Below, piece after piece: positions 36,040 through 47,368 of a stretch of 64,000 nt of DNA. The translations under genes and the position numbers were made by a program. The notes under the pieces are model-generated. The model was given only the letters and a program-made list of their open reading frames with translations, made no database searches and had not been told where the DNA came from. Every line of letters starts with the position of its first letter. The stretch's first letter is position 1. The stretch is taken from positions 1 through 64,000 of the forward strand of contig JAUYRZ010000083.1 in the NCBI GenBank assembly GCA_030695565.1, in the 5' to 3' direction. Origin of the DNA: Archangium sp. GTDB lineage: Bacteria; Myxococcota; Myxococcia; Myxococcales; Myxococcaceae.

Positions 36040-36644
36040 GCCCCGAAGCAAAGAAGCCGTTCTGGAAGAACCCCTATTTGATCGGGTTTCTCATCGGAGC
36101 GACCTTCCTCACCATTCTCCCGTTCATGCAGCGCCAGTTCCTCAAGGCGCCGCCGCCGCTGCGCCAGCTCACCGCGTGGGATGTGCCCTCGTTGAGCGGC
36201 GCCCCGGTCTCCACCGCGGCGCTGACGGGCAAGATCGTGTTGGCCACCACCGAGGTGGGTATCTGCGACCTTGCCTGTCTCGAGCGCCAGAAGACCTTCG
36301 GCCTCGCCGTGCGCCACGTGGACGATCTGGGCGACAAGGTGGTGCTGGTCACCCTGGTCGGCGAGCAGGCCACCGCTGGCCTTGCCGAGCTGATCCAGAC
36401 CGCCACGCCTGCCTGGCGCTTCGCCGGCGGCACCGATGCGCACCTCGAGCCGCTCTTAGGCCAGCTGCAGGTCGGCCTCGACCAGTTCCTCGAGCCGCCG
36501 AGCGCGAACTTCGCCAAGGCCCACGTGATCGTGCTGATCGATCAGAACGATGCGGTGCGCGGATATTGGATGAACGACGGGGCGGGGCGCGGAAACTCCA
36601 TCAACGCAGCCCGGCTGCTGGCCAAGCACGGCCCCAACCCCTGA
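36036..36644 (+). CDS. SCO1/SenC-like copper chaperone, membrane-anchored
   Basis: GTG start overlaps the toxin stop (GTGA); TM YLIGFLIGATFLTILPFM; CxxxC in VGICDLACLERQKTF; H downstream. Confidence 0.75.
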   Translation: MSPEAKKPFWKNPYLIGFLIGATFLTILPFMQRQFLKAPPPLRQLTAWDVPSLSGAPVSTAALTGKIVLATTEVGICDLACLERQKTFGLAVRHVDDLGDKVVLVTLVGEQATAGLAELIQTATPAWRFAGGTDAHLEPLLGQLQVGLDQFLEPPSANFAKAHVIVLIDQNDAVRGYWMNDGAGRGNSINAARLLAKHGPNP

Positions 36645-36776
36645 ACCGCAACCAGAAGTGAGCGCTGGCATCAGCTGCACTCGATGTGTGCAGTCGACGC
36701 TTCAAGCGCTCGGAAATAGATGTTGTTCCCGCAGCACGGATTCGGTACGTGCCGCCACCTCCAAGAGGTCGACACC

Positions 36777-37505
36777 ATGGCTCAGATTTTTCCCCGGTGG
36801 ACCAATCAGACTCCCCGGCTCATCACCATCGGCGGCCTCCTAGGGCTCGCTGCGCTGATCTTCGCGGTCTACTGGTGGGCGTCGCCGTACCACACCGACG
36901 TCGGCTATCAGCCCAAACAACCCGTCGCGTACAGCCACGCGCTGCACGCAGGCGAGCTGAAGATGGACTGCCGCTACTGCCACGTGAACGCCGAGCGCGG
37001 CGCTTCTGCCGGTGTTCCTCCGACCGCGACGTGCATGAACTGCCACGCCCAGGTGAAGAAGGGCTCGGAGCAGCTCAAGCCCGTCTACGACTCGTGGCTC
37101 GACGGCAAGGGCGACAAGAGCATCGAGTGGGTGCGCATTCACAAGCTGCCCGACTACGCGTACTTCAATCACTCGGCGCACGTGGCGCTGGGCGTCGGTG
37201 AGAACCGCGCCGCCATCGGCTGCGAGACCTGCCACGGCCGAATCGACCAGATGGTGGTCGTTCGCCAAGATCAGCCGCTCTCCATGGCCTGGTGCATCGA
37301 CTGCCACAGCAACCCGGGCCCGAACCTGCGCCCCACCGACGCCGTCACCAAGATGGGCTGGAGCGCCGACCTCGACTGGCAGGAGAGCCAGAAGCGCATC
37401 GCCCTGACGCTCAACCCTCCGGGCTCGTTGTCGGGCGCGCAGAAGTTCGTCGACGGCCAATACAAAACGTATGCGACGGCCGGCTGTACCGGCTGCCACC
37501 GCTGA
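36777..37505 (+). CDS. actA: Alternative Complex III subunit ActA (pentaheme cytochrome c)
   Basis: Five CxxCH motifs (CRYCH, CMNCH, CETCH, CIDCH, CTGCH), N-terminal TM, and position before actB. Confidence 0.93.
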   Translation: MAQIFPRWTNQTPRLITIGGLLGLAALIFAVYWWASPYHTDVGYQPKQPVAYSHALHAGELKMDCRYCHVNAERGASAGVPPTATCMNCHAQVKKGSEQLKPVYDSWLDGKGDKSIEWVRIHKLPDYAYFNHSAHVALGVGENRAAIGCETCHGRIDQMVVVRQDQPLSMAWCIDCHSNPGPNLRPTDAVTKMGWSADLDWQESQKRIALTLNPPGSLSGAQKFVDGQYKTYATAGCTGCHR

Positions 37506-37526
37506 AGCTGTGAAGGAGCGAAAGTC

Positions 37527-40500
37527 ATGAAGAAGGATCCTTACGCGCCGCTTCGCGACTCGATGACGCAGCAGCCGGAGTACTGGCGCTCGCTCGAGCA
37601 CCGCAGCAATGACGAGTCGGTCAGCAAGACGGTCGACCTCGAGTTCCCCACGGGCATCACCACGCCCTCAGGCTTCAACCGCCGAGACGCGATGAAGCTG
37701 GCCGGCGCGTCGCTCGCGCTGGGTTCACTTGCGGGCTGCGAGAAGCTGCGCCGCGACCCCGAAGAGATTCTTCCCTTCGTGCGCGCCCCCGAGAAGTACG
37801 TCGCCGGCAACTCGCTGCTGTACGCGACCGCCGCCATGCGCTCCGAAGGTGCCATCGGCCTGCTCGCCGAGCAGAACGACGGCCGCCCCACCAAGCTCGA
37901 GGGCAACCCGCTGCACCCCTCGACCCTGGGCGCGAGCGACACCTGGGCCCAGGCCGAGATCCTCAAGCTCTACGACCCCGAGCGCGCCAAGTCGCCGCTC
38001 AAGGCCGGCGTCGCCGCCAAGTGGGAAGAGTGGGATGCGTTCGCCAAGGAGAAGCTCGCCCAGCACGTGACCGATCAGGGCAAGGGCCTGGCCTTCCTCG
38101 TCGAAGAAGAGTCGGGCCCCACCTTCGAGCGCCTGCTGGCGAAGCTGCCCCAGGCGAAGGTCGTGCGCTTCGACCCGCTCGCGCCTGACAACGCCATCCA
38201 GGGCGCGCAGCTCGCGTTCGGCCCCGGCGCCCGCGCGCACTACGACCTCGCCACCGCGAAGGTCGTCTTCTCGCTCGAGTCCGACTTCCTCCTCACGGGC
38301 CCCGATCACCTCAAGCTGGCGCGCCAGTTCGGTGCGACCCGCGCGGTGCACAAGCAGGAAGACGCCTCGAAGATGATCCGCCTGTACGTGGCGGAGGCCG
38401 GCTTCAGCAACACCGGCACCAACGCCGATCACCGCGTGCGCATCAGCTCGGCCGAGGGCGTCAACGTGCTCAAGGCCCTCGCGTCGGAGCTCGGGCTGAC
38501 CGACCTCGCCGCGGGCGGCGCGCAGCTGAGCGACGTGCAGAAGAAGTTCGTGGCGGGCCTCGCGAAAGACCTGACCGCGAACAAGGGCACCTCGGCGATC
38601 TTCGTCGGAGAGCGCCAGCCGGCCGCGGTTCACGCGCTCGGTCACGCCATCAACGCCGCGCTGGGCAACGTGCCCGCGACGATGAAGGTCAGCTTCTCCG
38701 AGGCGCCCGTCGCGCGCGTCGGAATGCACGAGCAGCTCGAGGCGCTGGTGAAGGGCCTCGGCACCGAGACCACCACCCTGGTCACCTTCGACGGCAACCC
38801 GCTCTACACCGCTCCGGGCTCGCTGAAAGTCGGCGAGGCGCTGAGCAAGGTCACCTTCGTGCACGCCGGCGTGCTCCCCGAAGAATCGGGGCTCAAGGCC
38901 ACCTGGCACCTGCCCACCGCACACTTCCTCGAGTCGTGGGGCGACGCGCGTGGTTGGGACGGCACCGCCAGCCTCGTGCAGCCGCTCATTCTCCCGATTC
39001 ACGGCGCTCGCGCCGCGGTCTCCGTGCTCGCGCAGCTGGTCGGCGAGGCCGAGACTTCTGATCGCAAGCTGGTCGAGCAGACCTGGCTCGGCAAGCAGGT
39101 CGCCGACGTGAAGGCCTGGCGCAAGTCGTTGCACGACGGCGTGATTCCGAACACCGCGCGCGCTGCTGCAGGCGCCGAAGTGAAGACCGCTGACGTCGTC
39201 GCTGCCGTGGCCACCGTGAAGGCCGTGACCGCCACGAAGGACTCGCTCGAGTTCATCGCGGTCGATGGTCACCTGAAGGACGGCCGTCTCTCCAACGTGT
39301 CGTGGCTGATGGAGCTGCCCGACTCGATGAGCAAGCTGTGCTGGGACAACGCGGCGATGATCTCGCCTGCGCTCGCCAAGGAGCTGGGCATCGGCAGCGG
39401 CGTGGTGAAGAACCGCTACGACGCCGAAGTGGTCGAGCTGAGCGTCGAAGGCCGCACCATCAAGGCGCCCACCTTCGTGCTGCCCGGCCTGGCCGACTAC
39501 TCCGTGGTGATGACGCGCGGCTACGGCCGCACCTTCGGCCACGTCGCCACCGGCGTCGGCACCGACGTGCACCCGCTGCTCGGCACCACCGGCTCGGTGG
39601 TGCAGGGGGTGAAGCTCACCAAGACGGGCACGGTGCAGGACCTCGCCTCGACGCAGGATCACTTCAGTGTCCCAGGCAACCCGCTCAAGGAGCTCTCCTT
39701 CGCGCAGATGTCGGCGGCCTCGACCGGCTCGCGTGATCGGGAGCTCGGCCTCGGCAACCCCGGTGACAGCGCGTACCGCCCGCTGTTCCGCTCGGCGACC
39801 GCCAGCACGTACCAGAAAGACGGCGCCGCCTTCGCGCACGTCGGCGACATCCCCGCGAACCTGGTCACCCTGGGCACGCCGAAGAACCGCCCCAGCAAGC
39901 CCATTCAGCCGCACAGCGAAGTCGTCTACGAAGGCCAGCAGTGGGGCATGGTCATCGACCTGTCTTCCTGCACCGGCTGCAACGTGTGCGCGATCGCCTG
40001 CGTCGCTGAGAACAACATCCCGGTGGTCGGCCGCGAGCAGGTGTTGCTCGGCCGCGAGATGCACTGGATCCGCGTCGACCGGTACTTCAGCGGTGACGTC
40101 GAGCAGCCCCGCGCGCTGCACCAGCCGATGACCTGCCAGCACTGCGAGAACGCGCCGTGCGAGCCCGTGTGCCCGGTCTCTGCGACGGTGCACGACGAAG
40201 AAGGTCTCAACGGCATGGCCTACAACCGGTGCATCGGCACCCGGTACTGCGCCAACAACTGCCCCTTCAAGGTGCGCCGCTTCAACTACCTCGACTTCAC
40301 CCACACGGGCGATTTCTACGTCGAGCCCGAGTGGAAGGAGCGCATGAAGACGCTCAAGCTGCAGCGCAACCCCGACGTCACGGTGCGCTACCGCGGCGTG
40401 ATGGAGAAGTGCACCTTCTGCACCCAGCGCATCGAAGAGGCGAAGGTCTCTGCCAAGCGCGCGGGCAACGATCGCAAGAAGCTGCCCGACGGCGCGGTGA

Positions 40501-40685
40501 CGCCGGCCTGCGCGCAGGCGTGCCCCACCCAGGCCATCACGTTCGGCAACATCAACGACCTCGAGTCGCGCGTCGCGAAGCTCAAGCAGAGCGAGCGCAA
40601 CTACGAGCTGCTGCAGGAACTCAACGTCCGCCCGCGCACCACGTACCTCGCGCGCGTTCGCAACGAGAACGAGGAGCTCGCCTGA
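37527..40685 (+). CDS. actB: Alternative Complex III subunit ActB (molybdopterin-like plus 4Fe-4S)
   Basis: TAT-like [22 protein letters not shown]; ferredoxin clusters [55 protein letters not shown]. Confidence 0.95.
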   Translation: MKKDPYAPLRDSMTQQPEYWRSLEHRSNDESVSKTVDLEFPTGITTPSGFNRRDAMKLAGASLALGSLAGCEKLRRDPEEILPFVRAPEKYVAGNSLLYATAAMRSEGAIGLLAEQNDGRPTKLEGNPLHPSTLGASDTWAQAEILKLYDPERAKSPLKAGVAAKWEEWDAFAKEKLAQHVTDQGKGLAFLVEEESGPTFERLLAKLPQAKVVRFDPLAPDNAIQGAQLAFGPGARAHYDLATAKVVFSLESDFLLTGPDHLKLARQFGATRAVHKQEDASKMIRLYVAEAGFSNTGTNADHRVRISSAEGVNVLKALASELGLTDLAAGGAQLSDVQKKFVAGLAKDLTANKGTSAIFVGERQPAAVHALGHAINAALGNVPATMKVSFSEAPVARVGMHEQLEALVKGLGTETTTLVTFDGNPLYTAPGSLKVGEALSKVTFVHAGVLPEESGLKATWHLPTAHFLESWGDARGWDGTASLVQPLILPIHGARAAVSVLAQLVGEAETSDRKLVEQTWLGKQVADVKAWRKSLHDGVIPNTARAAAGAEVKTADVVAAVATVKAVTATKDSLEFIAVDGHLKDGRLSNVSWLMELPDSMSKLCWDNAAMISPALAKELGIGSGVVKNRYDAEVVELSVEGRTIKAPTFVLPGLADYSVVMTRGYGRTFGHVATGVGTDVHPLLGTTGSVVQGVKLTKTGTVQDLASTQDHFSVPGNPLKELSFAQMSAASTGSRDRELGLGNPGDSAYRPLFRSATASTYQKDGAAFAHVGDIPANLVTLGTPKNRPSKPIQPHSEVVYEGQQWGMVIDLSSCTGCNVCAIACVAENNIPVVGREQVLLGREMHWIRVDRYFSGDVEQPRALHQPMTCQHCENAPCEPVCPVSATVHDEEGLNGMAYNRCIGTRYCANNCPFKVRRFNYLDFTHTGDFYVEPEWKERMKTLKLQRNPDVTVRYRGVMEKCTFCTQRIEEAKVSAKRAGNDRKKLPDGAVTPACAQACPTQAITFGNINDLESRVAKLKQSERNYELLQELNVRPRTTYLARVRNENEELA

Positions 40686-40686
40686 C

Positions 40687-42170
<1,484 letters not shown>

Positions 42171-42174
<4 letters not shown>

Positions 42175-42704
42175 GCACCAAGCTCTGGGGCGTGCTGGCT
42201 CAATACGAGAACCCGCACACCGTCACCAAGGGCTGCGAGGCCGTTCGTGACGCCGGTTACAGCGAGTGGGACGCCTGCGTTCCGTTTCCCGTGCACGGGC
42301 TGGATCGTGCGATGGGTTTGAAGCCCTCGAAGCTGCCGTGGATCGTGCTGGCCGTGGGCATCGCGGGCAGCAGCGCCGCGTTGTTCTTCGAGACGTGGGC
42401 GATGGGCTGGGCGTACCCGATCATCGTCGGCGGCAAGCCGCTCTTCTCGCTGCCCGCGTTCGTGCCCGTCTGGTACGAGCTCACCGTTCTGTCGAGCTGC
42501 GTGACCGCGTTCCTTGCGAACTGGATTCTCAACGGTCTGCCGCGCCCGCATCACCCGGCCTTCGCCAGCAAGGCGTTCGAGCGCGTCACCGACGATAAGT
42601 TCTTCATCATGGTCGAGGCGACTGATCCCAAGTTCGACCTCGAGAAGACGAAGGCGCTGCTCACCAGCACGGGCGCGACCCTCGTCGAGGAGTTGGAGCC
42701 GTGA
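42171..42704 (+). CDS. actD: Alternative Complex III subunit ActD (DUF3341-like)
   Basis: [61 protein letters not shown] overlap with actC. Confidence 0.93.
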
Positions 42705-43639
42705 AAACCCTCAAGCTGTCAGCGCTCTCCGTCGTCGTGCTCCTCGGCGGTTGCCGCGGTTGGGACACCGAAGAGCGGCCGATTCATCTCATCAAGAACA
42801 TGGACACCCAGGAGAAGGGCAAGGCGTACCGCCGCGACTCCACGGGTCTGTTCGCCGATGGTCGCATGTCGCGGCTGCCCGTCGAAGGCACGCTCGCGCA
42901 GGGCCAGCTGGTCGAAGACTTCCAGTTCGAGGAAGGCATCGACGAGGTCACCCCGGGCGAGCCCACCCAGGCGTTCCCCGCGAGCGTGAAGTCCGAGATG
43001 GACCTCAACGTCGCGCGTGGTCAGAACCGGTACCAGATCTACTGCACGCCGTGCCACGGCCCTGCGCTGGACGGGAAGGGTACTGTCGCCGGTCTCGCGC
43101 TCGATGGTGGGCCTCGGCTCACGGTGGCACCTCCCAGCCTGCACCTGGAGCGCATCTCCAAAGAGATGGTCGTCGGGAAGATCTACTCGGCGATTCGCAA
43201 CGGCGTGAACAACGGCAACATGCCGAGCTATGCGGCGCAGCTCTCCACGGCAGATCGGTGGGCGATCGTCGCGTACGTGAAGAGCGAGCAGATGAAGAAG
43301 GACTCTTCGGTTCCGCTCGAGCCGGGCAAGGTGGCCGGTCCCGACATCTCGAAGGGTGCGACTGCCGAAGCTGGGGCCGTTCTGTACAAGTCGAAGGGCT
43401 GCAACGCCTGTCACTCCGTCGACGGCACCAGGGTCGTCGGCCCGACCTTCAAGGGCATCTGGGGCCGCGTCGAAGGCACCAACGCGGGCGACGTGACCGT
43501 CGACCTCGCGTACGTGAAGGAGTCGATCCTCAATCCGATGGCGAAGATCGTGAACGGCTACCCGCCCGCCATGCCGCCTCAGCAGCTCAATGATCTCGAG
43601 GTCGAGAGCATCACGCTGTTCATGCAGACGTTGAAGTGA
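42701..43639 (+). CDS. actE: Alternative Complex III subunit ActE, here with two c-type heme domains
   Basis: Lipobox LLGGCRGW; CTPCHG and CNACHS in two domains; start overlaps the actD stop. Confidence 0.9.
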   Translation: MKTLKLSALSVVVLLGGCRGWDTEERPIHLIKNMDTQEKGKAYRRDSTGLFADGRMSRLPVEGTLAQGQLVEDFQFEEGIDEVTPGEPTQAFPASVKSEMDLNVARGQNRYQIYCTPCHGPALDGKGTVAGLALDGGPRLTVAPPSLHLERISKEMVVGKIYSAIRNGVNNGNMPSYAAQLSTADRWAIVAYVKSEQMKKDSSVPLEPGKVAGPDISKGATAEAGAVLYKSKGCNACHSVDGTRVVGPTFKGIWGRVEGTNAGDVTVDLAYVKESILNPMAKIVNGYPPAMPPQQLNDLEVESITLFMQTLK

Positions 43640-43652
43640 TCAGAGGCCGACC

Positions 43653-44894
43653 GTGAGCCACGAAATCAAGAAGCCGGAAGACATTCAGATTCCCCCGTCG
43701 AGCTTCCTCGCGAAGCTGCCCATCCTGGGCGGCATCATGGCGGTCGCTGGGCTGGGCGCCACGCTGGGCTCGGCCTTTGGCGAGCACAAGGCGCGCGCGA
43801 TGTTCAGCTACCTCTGGGCGTTCGAGACGGTGCTGGCGGTCGCGCTCGGCGGCCTGGGGTGGCTGCTGATCGATCACACCGTTCGCTCCGGTTGGGGCGT
43901 GGTGGTGCGTCGCTTCGTCGAGACCACCTCGGCGACGTTGCCGGTGTTCATCCTGCTCTGGCTGCCCATCGGCTTCCTCGGCTTCCACGAGCTGTTCCCG
44001 TGGAGCCACGAGAGCGACCCGATCCTCCTGAAGAAGGCGTGGTTCCTGAGCCCGGGCTTCTGGTACGGCCGCTCGTTCTTCTACCTCGTGGTCTGGGCGG
44101 CGCTGGGCTGGTGGCTCTACAGCACGTCGATCAAGCAAGACTCGCTGTCCGGTGACGAGAACGCGCCGCAGCGCGAGAAGCTGATCCACACCATCCGCAA
44201 GGTGTGTGCGGCGGGCTTGCCCCTCTACGGTGTGACGCTCTCGTTCGGCGCGATCGACTGGCTGATGTCGCTCCAGCCGCACTGGTACTCGACCATCTTC
44301 GGCGTCTACTACTTCACGGCCGGCATCCTGGCGTTCTTCGCCTTCGTGACGCTGATGTCGATGGCGGCGCAGGCGTCTGGTGCGCTCAAGACGGCGATCA
44401 ACACCGAGCACTTCCACGACCTCGGCAAGTTCATGTTCGGCTACACGATCTTCTGGGCGTACATCGCGTTCAGCCAGTTCGTGCTGATCTGGTACGCGAA
44501 CATTCCGGAAGAGACCGAGTTCTACATGGTCCGCATGGAAGGCGGCTGGCAGTACATCTCGTACGGTCTGCCCATCGCGCACTTCTTCGTGCCGTTCCTG
44601 TTCATGCTGTCGCGTCAGATCAAGCGCAACCGCTCGTTCCTGGCCTTCGGCGCCGTGTGGACGCTCGTCATGCACTGCGTCGACATCTACTGGCTGGTGA
44701 TGCCGAACTACGGCGCGCACGGTGAAGGCGGTCACCACGAGCCGCACCTCGCTCCGAGCTACCTCGACTTCACGGCGCTGCTGGGTATGGCCGGCGTGTT
44801 CCTCGCGGTCTACGGCGTGCTCTTGAACCGGAACAAGGTCGTGGCCATCAACGACCCCCGGCTCCCCGAGTCGCTGGCGCACGAGAACTACTGA
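43653..44894 (+). CDS. actF: Alternative Complex III subunit ActF
   Basis: Polytopic quinol:cytochrome c oxidoreductase-like protein, e.g. LPVFILLWLPIGFLGFHELFPWS, YSTIFGVYYFTAGILAFFAFVTL, LGKFMFGYTIFWAYIAFSQFVLIWYANIPEET. Confidence 0.93.
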   Translation: MSHEIKKPEDIQIPPSSFLAKLPILGGIMAVAGLGATLGSAFGEHKARAMFSYLWAFETVLAVALGGLGWLLIDHTVRSGWGVVVRRFVETTSATLPVFILLWLPIGFLGFHELFPWSHESDPILLKKAWFLSPGFWYGRSFFYLVVWAALGWWLYSTSIKQDSLSGDENAPQREKLIHTIRKVCAAGLPLYGVTLSFGAIDWLMSLQPHWYSTIFGVYYFTAGILAFFAFVTLMSMAAQASGALKTAINTEHFHDLGKFMFGYTIFWAYIAFSQFVLIWYANIPEETEFYMVRMEGGWQYISYGLPIAHFFVPFLFMLSRQIKRNRSFLAFGAVWTLVMHCVDIYWLVMPNYGAHGEGGHHEPHLAPSYLDFTALLGMAGVFLAVYGVLLNRNKVVAINDPRLPESLAHENY

Positions 44895-45589
44895 GCTGAA
44901 GGAACGCGTCGACGGCGGAACAGCGTCGACGCGAGCAACACCAAGGGAAGCACCGGTGCGACCGAGCAGGAACGGTCGGCCGGAGTGGTCGCCACGACGT
45001 CGGTGACCTCGCTCGCATTGCCCGCAGCATCGACGCGGAGGGCTTGCAGCCGCGTCTCTCCAGCACGCAGCCCCACGATGCTGACTGAGCCAGCAAGGCT
45101 CGCAGCGACGACCGTGGTGGGTTGCCAGGTCTGGCCTTCGTCCAGCACCACCAGGAACGAGTCGGCGTCTGCCGAGGTGATGGTGGTCAGTGAGCTCATC
45201 TGCCCGACCTTGCCCGTGCTGCTCACGACGACCTGCGGGGCGCCAGGGGGCGTCGTGTCGACTTCAGCGGTCACGTTGAAAGTGACCAGCTTGTCTCCGA
45301 ACTGACGCACTTCGTACGCGCCGGGAGCGAGCGCAGCGCGAGGGGTCAGCTGGGTGACACCCTGACCGAAGAGCCCCCGGATCGAGACCGTTGTGACCGC
45401 GACCTCGGTGCCCTGCGGGCCAGAGACCTGCACGAAGTTGTTGTCTCCGAAGACCCAGATCTTCGTGTTGCTCGGGACCACCGCAGCATTGCGGGGAAAG
45501 ACTTCGGGTGGCGGCGGGGCGATCGGCACGGCCCACGTGACGGTGGCGAACCCCAGGGCACTCCAGACCAAGGCCAGGCGGACGTTCAT
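44888..45589 (-). CDS. Secreted protein with MYXO-CTERM-like C-terminal sorting tail
   Basis: Start M24 of ORF 44888..45658 (MNVRLALVWSALGFATVTWA); C-terminus CSVAPVLPLVLLASTLFRRRR (Cys, TM, Arg cluster). Confidence 0.7.
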   Translation of the reverse strand: MNVRLALVWSALGFATVTWAVPIAPPPPEVFPRNAAVVPSNTKIWVFGDNNFVQVSGPQGTEVAVTTVSIRGLFGQGVTQLTPRAALAPGAYEVRQFGDKLVTFNVTAEVDTTPPGAPQVVVSSTGKVGQMSSLTTITSADADSFLVVLDEGQTWQPTTVVAASLAGSVSIVGLRAGETRLQALRVDAAGNASEVTDVVATTPADRSCSVAPVLPLVLLASTLFRRRRVPSAQ

Positions 45590-45663
45590 GGGACCGAGGC
45601 TAGCGTGGAGCATCGCAAGCGACACCGTGGCCTGCGAGGCGACAGGTCTCGGCGCCAACCACC

Positions 45664-46464
45664 GTGATCGACACGCGAGCGAGGTTGGCCTGCGCCGTGC
45701 TCTGCGCCGTCGCTTCTGTCGCTGCTGCCCAGACCTGCGACTTCACGCTGTGTCCACACGGCTGGGAGTACCGGCCGAGCACCTTCTCTGCCGACGAAGG
45801 TACCTGCCATCACTGCGATTGGTTTGGGTACTGCTCGCACACGATCAATCAATGTCCCGAGGGCAGCACGCTCAATCAGAAGACCGGCCTGTGCACGTGG
45901 GACCTCTGTGGTGGCGACGGCTGCGGTGGTGAGCTTCCGTTGTGCGACGCGCCCGCGCGGTACACGGGATCGAACGTCGATTGGATCGGCGTGTACGGCG
46001 TGTGCACCACCGGCCCGAACTTCCCGACGTGGGCGATCGCGCATGAGGTGCGGCGTTGCCGGGATGACTTCGAGCTCGATACGAAGCGAGGCGTCTGCGT
46101 GAAGACGTGCGCACTTGCCGATCTGATTCTCGCCAAGCCGTTCCTCCTCAACGAGAAGGGTACCGTCGTGACGTCCGTGCGGGTGGGCCAGCCCTACTCC
46201 GTGTGCGTGCAGGTTCAGAACATCGGGGGTGGAGATGCGGGCACCTTCAAGGTCGCCGGTGGTGGGTTGGCCGTGCCGTTCAATCCGACCGTCGTGGTCT
46301 CGAGCCTGGCCGCAGGCGACGTCACCGACGTCTGTGTGAACTATCCGACGACGCCCTCGGCGGGTGCGTACCGGGTCGGCGTCACGGCAGACAGCACGGG
46401 GCTGGCGACGGAGAGCGACGAGACCAACAACGAGCTGATTGTGAACGTCAGCGTCGTTCCCTGA
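45664..46464 (+). CDS. Secreted Cys-rich protein with CARDB-like C-terminal domain
   Basis: Signal peptide; Cys-rich N-terminus; ADLILAKPFLL...VRVGQPYSVCVQVQNIGGGDAGTFKV...ADSTGLATESDETNNELIVNVSV. Confidence 0.75.
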   Translation: MIDTRARLACAVLCAVASVAAAQTCDFTLCPHGWEYRPSTFSADEGTCHHCDWFGYCSHTINQCPEGSTLNQKTGLCTWDLCGGDGCGGELPLCDAPARYTGSNVDWIGVYGVCTTGPNFPTWAIAHEVRRCRDDFELDTKRGVCVKTCALADLILAKPFLLNEKGTVVTSVRVGQPYSVCVQVQNIGGGDAGTFKVAGGGLAVPFNPTVVVSSLAAGDVTDVCVNYPTTPSAGAYRVGVTADSTGLATESDETNNELIVNVSVVP

Positions 46465-46474
46465 CCGATTCGGC

Positions 46475-46529
46475 GAATTCGGTTGTGACGAAAGGGACCC
46501 TAGCCCGGCCTATCGTCACAACCGAATTC
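46475..46529. repeat. Perfect 17-bp inverted repeat with 21-nt loop
   Basis: GAATTCGGTTGTGACGA - N21 - TCGTCACAACCGAATTC, just after the CARDB gene stop. Confidence 0.9.
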
Positions 46530-46619
46530 CGCTGCTCGATGCGCGGGCGAGAACATGCAGGCCCGAATCGCCGCCACCGCGCCCGTGTTCAGCTGGGAGG
46601 GAGCACTTCGGCGCATGCC

Positions 46620-46688
46620 GCAAGTGGCATCTCGACTTCGCTCGATGCGAACGGTGAGTGGCCCCTCGACTGCTCTCGGGGTGAACGG
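46620..46688. repeat. Tandem pair of short hairpin repeats (TCGACTxCGCTC family)
   Basis: gcaagtggcatctcgacttcgctcgatgcgaacgg followed by gcccctcgactgctctcggggtgaacgg. Confidence 0.75.
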
Positions 46689-46723
46689 TACGAAGCACTC
46701 CGGTCCTTCTGCCCGGAGTCCCC

Positions 46724-47368
46724 ATGAAGATGTCGTGCCTCGTACCCCTGGTGCTCGCGCTGTGCGCAGCGACGACGGCCCAGGCAGAGAGCCGTTCCGC
46801 GCGTCTGCTCAGTGACGCCCCGAAGCTGATCGCTGGAGCCACACCCCGACTGCTCGACGCCGCGCTCGCTGCTGCCGACGTGAAGGAACTCGCCAACGCG
46901 CCCATCGAGTTCGGTGAACACTTCGCCAAGACCGCCGCGGTGGGCATGGCTTCTTCCGTCACCGGCGTGCTCATCGGCGCGGGCCTCGGCGTGTTGTCGA
47001 ACAACCTCATCGCCGCCGCCATCCCCGTGCTGCTGGCGAACCTGTTCCTGCCGCCCATCGTCACCGTGCTGGTCGCGATGCTCATCGGCAACTGGGACTC
47101 GCCGGGGCGCTTCAGCTTCTGGCTGCCGCTCGCGGGCGCCTTCGTGGCCAACGCCGCCGCCTACGTGCTGGCGAGCCTGCTCTTCGTGGTGCCGTGGACC
47201 AACCCGGCCGCGCTGCTGATCTACTCACTCATCGACGGCCTGCTCATGAGCGGCGCCAGCGTGGGCCTCATGCACGCGACGCAGAAGAAGCAGCCGGTCG
47301 TGGTGACCTCGTTCATTCCGGGCATCACGGACACCACGATGGTCCCGCTGATGAAGGTGAGCCTGTGA
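46724..47368 (+). CDS. Secreted/membrane protein of unknown function
   Basis: Signal peptide; four hydrophobic segments (SSVTGVLIGAGLGVLSNNLI, AIPVLLANLFLPPIVTVLVAMLIGNW, FWLPLAGAFVANAAAYVLASLLFVVPW). Confidence 0.65.
   Translation: MKMSCLVPLVLALCAATTAQAESRSARLLSDAPKLIAGATPRLLDAALAAADVKELANAPIEFGEHFAKTAAVGMASSVTGVLIGAGLGVLSNNLIAAAIPVLLANLFLPPIVTVLVAMLIGNWDSPGRFSFWLPLAGAFVANAAAYVLASLLFVVPWTNPAALLIYSLIDGLLMSGASVGLMHATQKKQPVVVTSFIPGITDTTMVPLMKVSL

Noticed and set aside
46475-46529. Calling the 17-bp inverted repeat a rho-independent terminator
   Set aside because: No downstream T run and a long 21-nt loop, so it is left as an unexplained inverted repeat.
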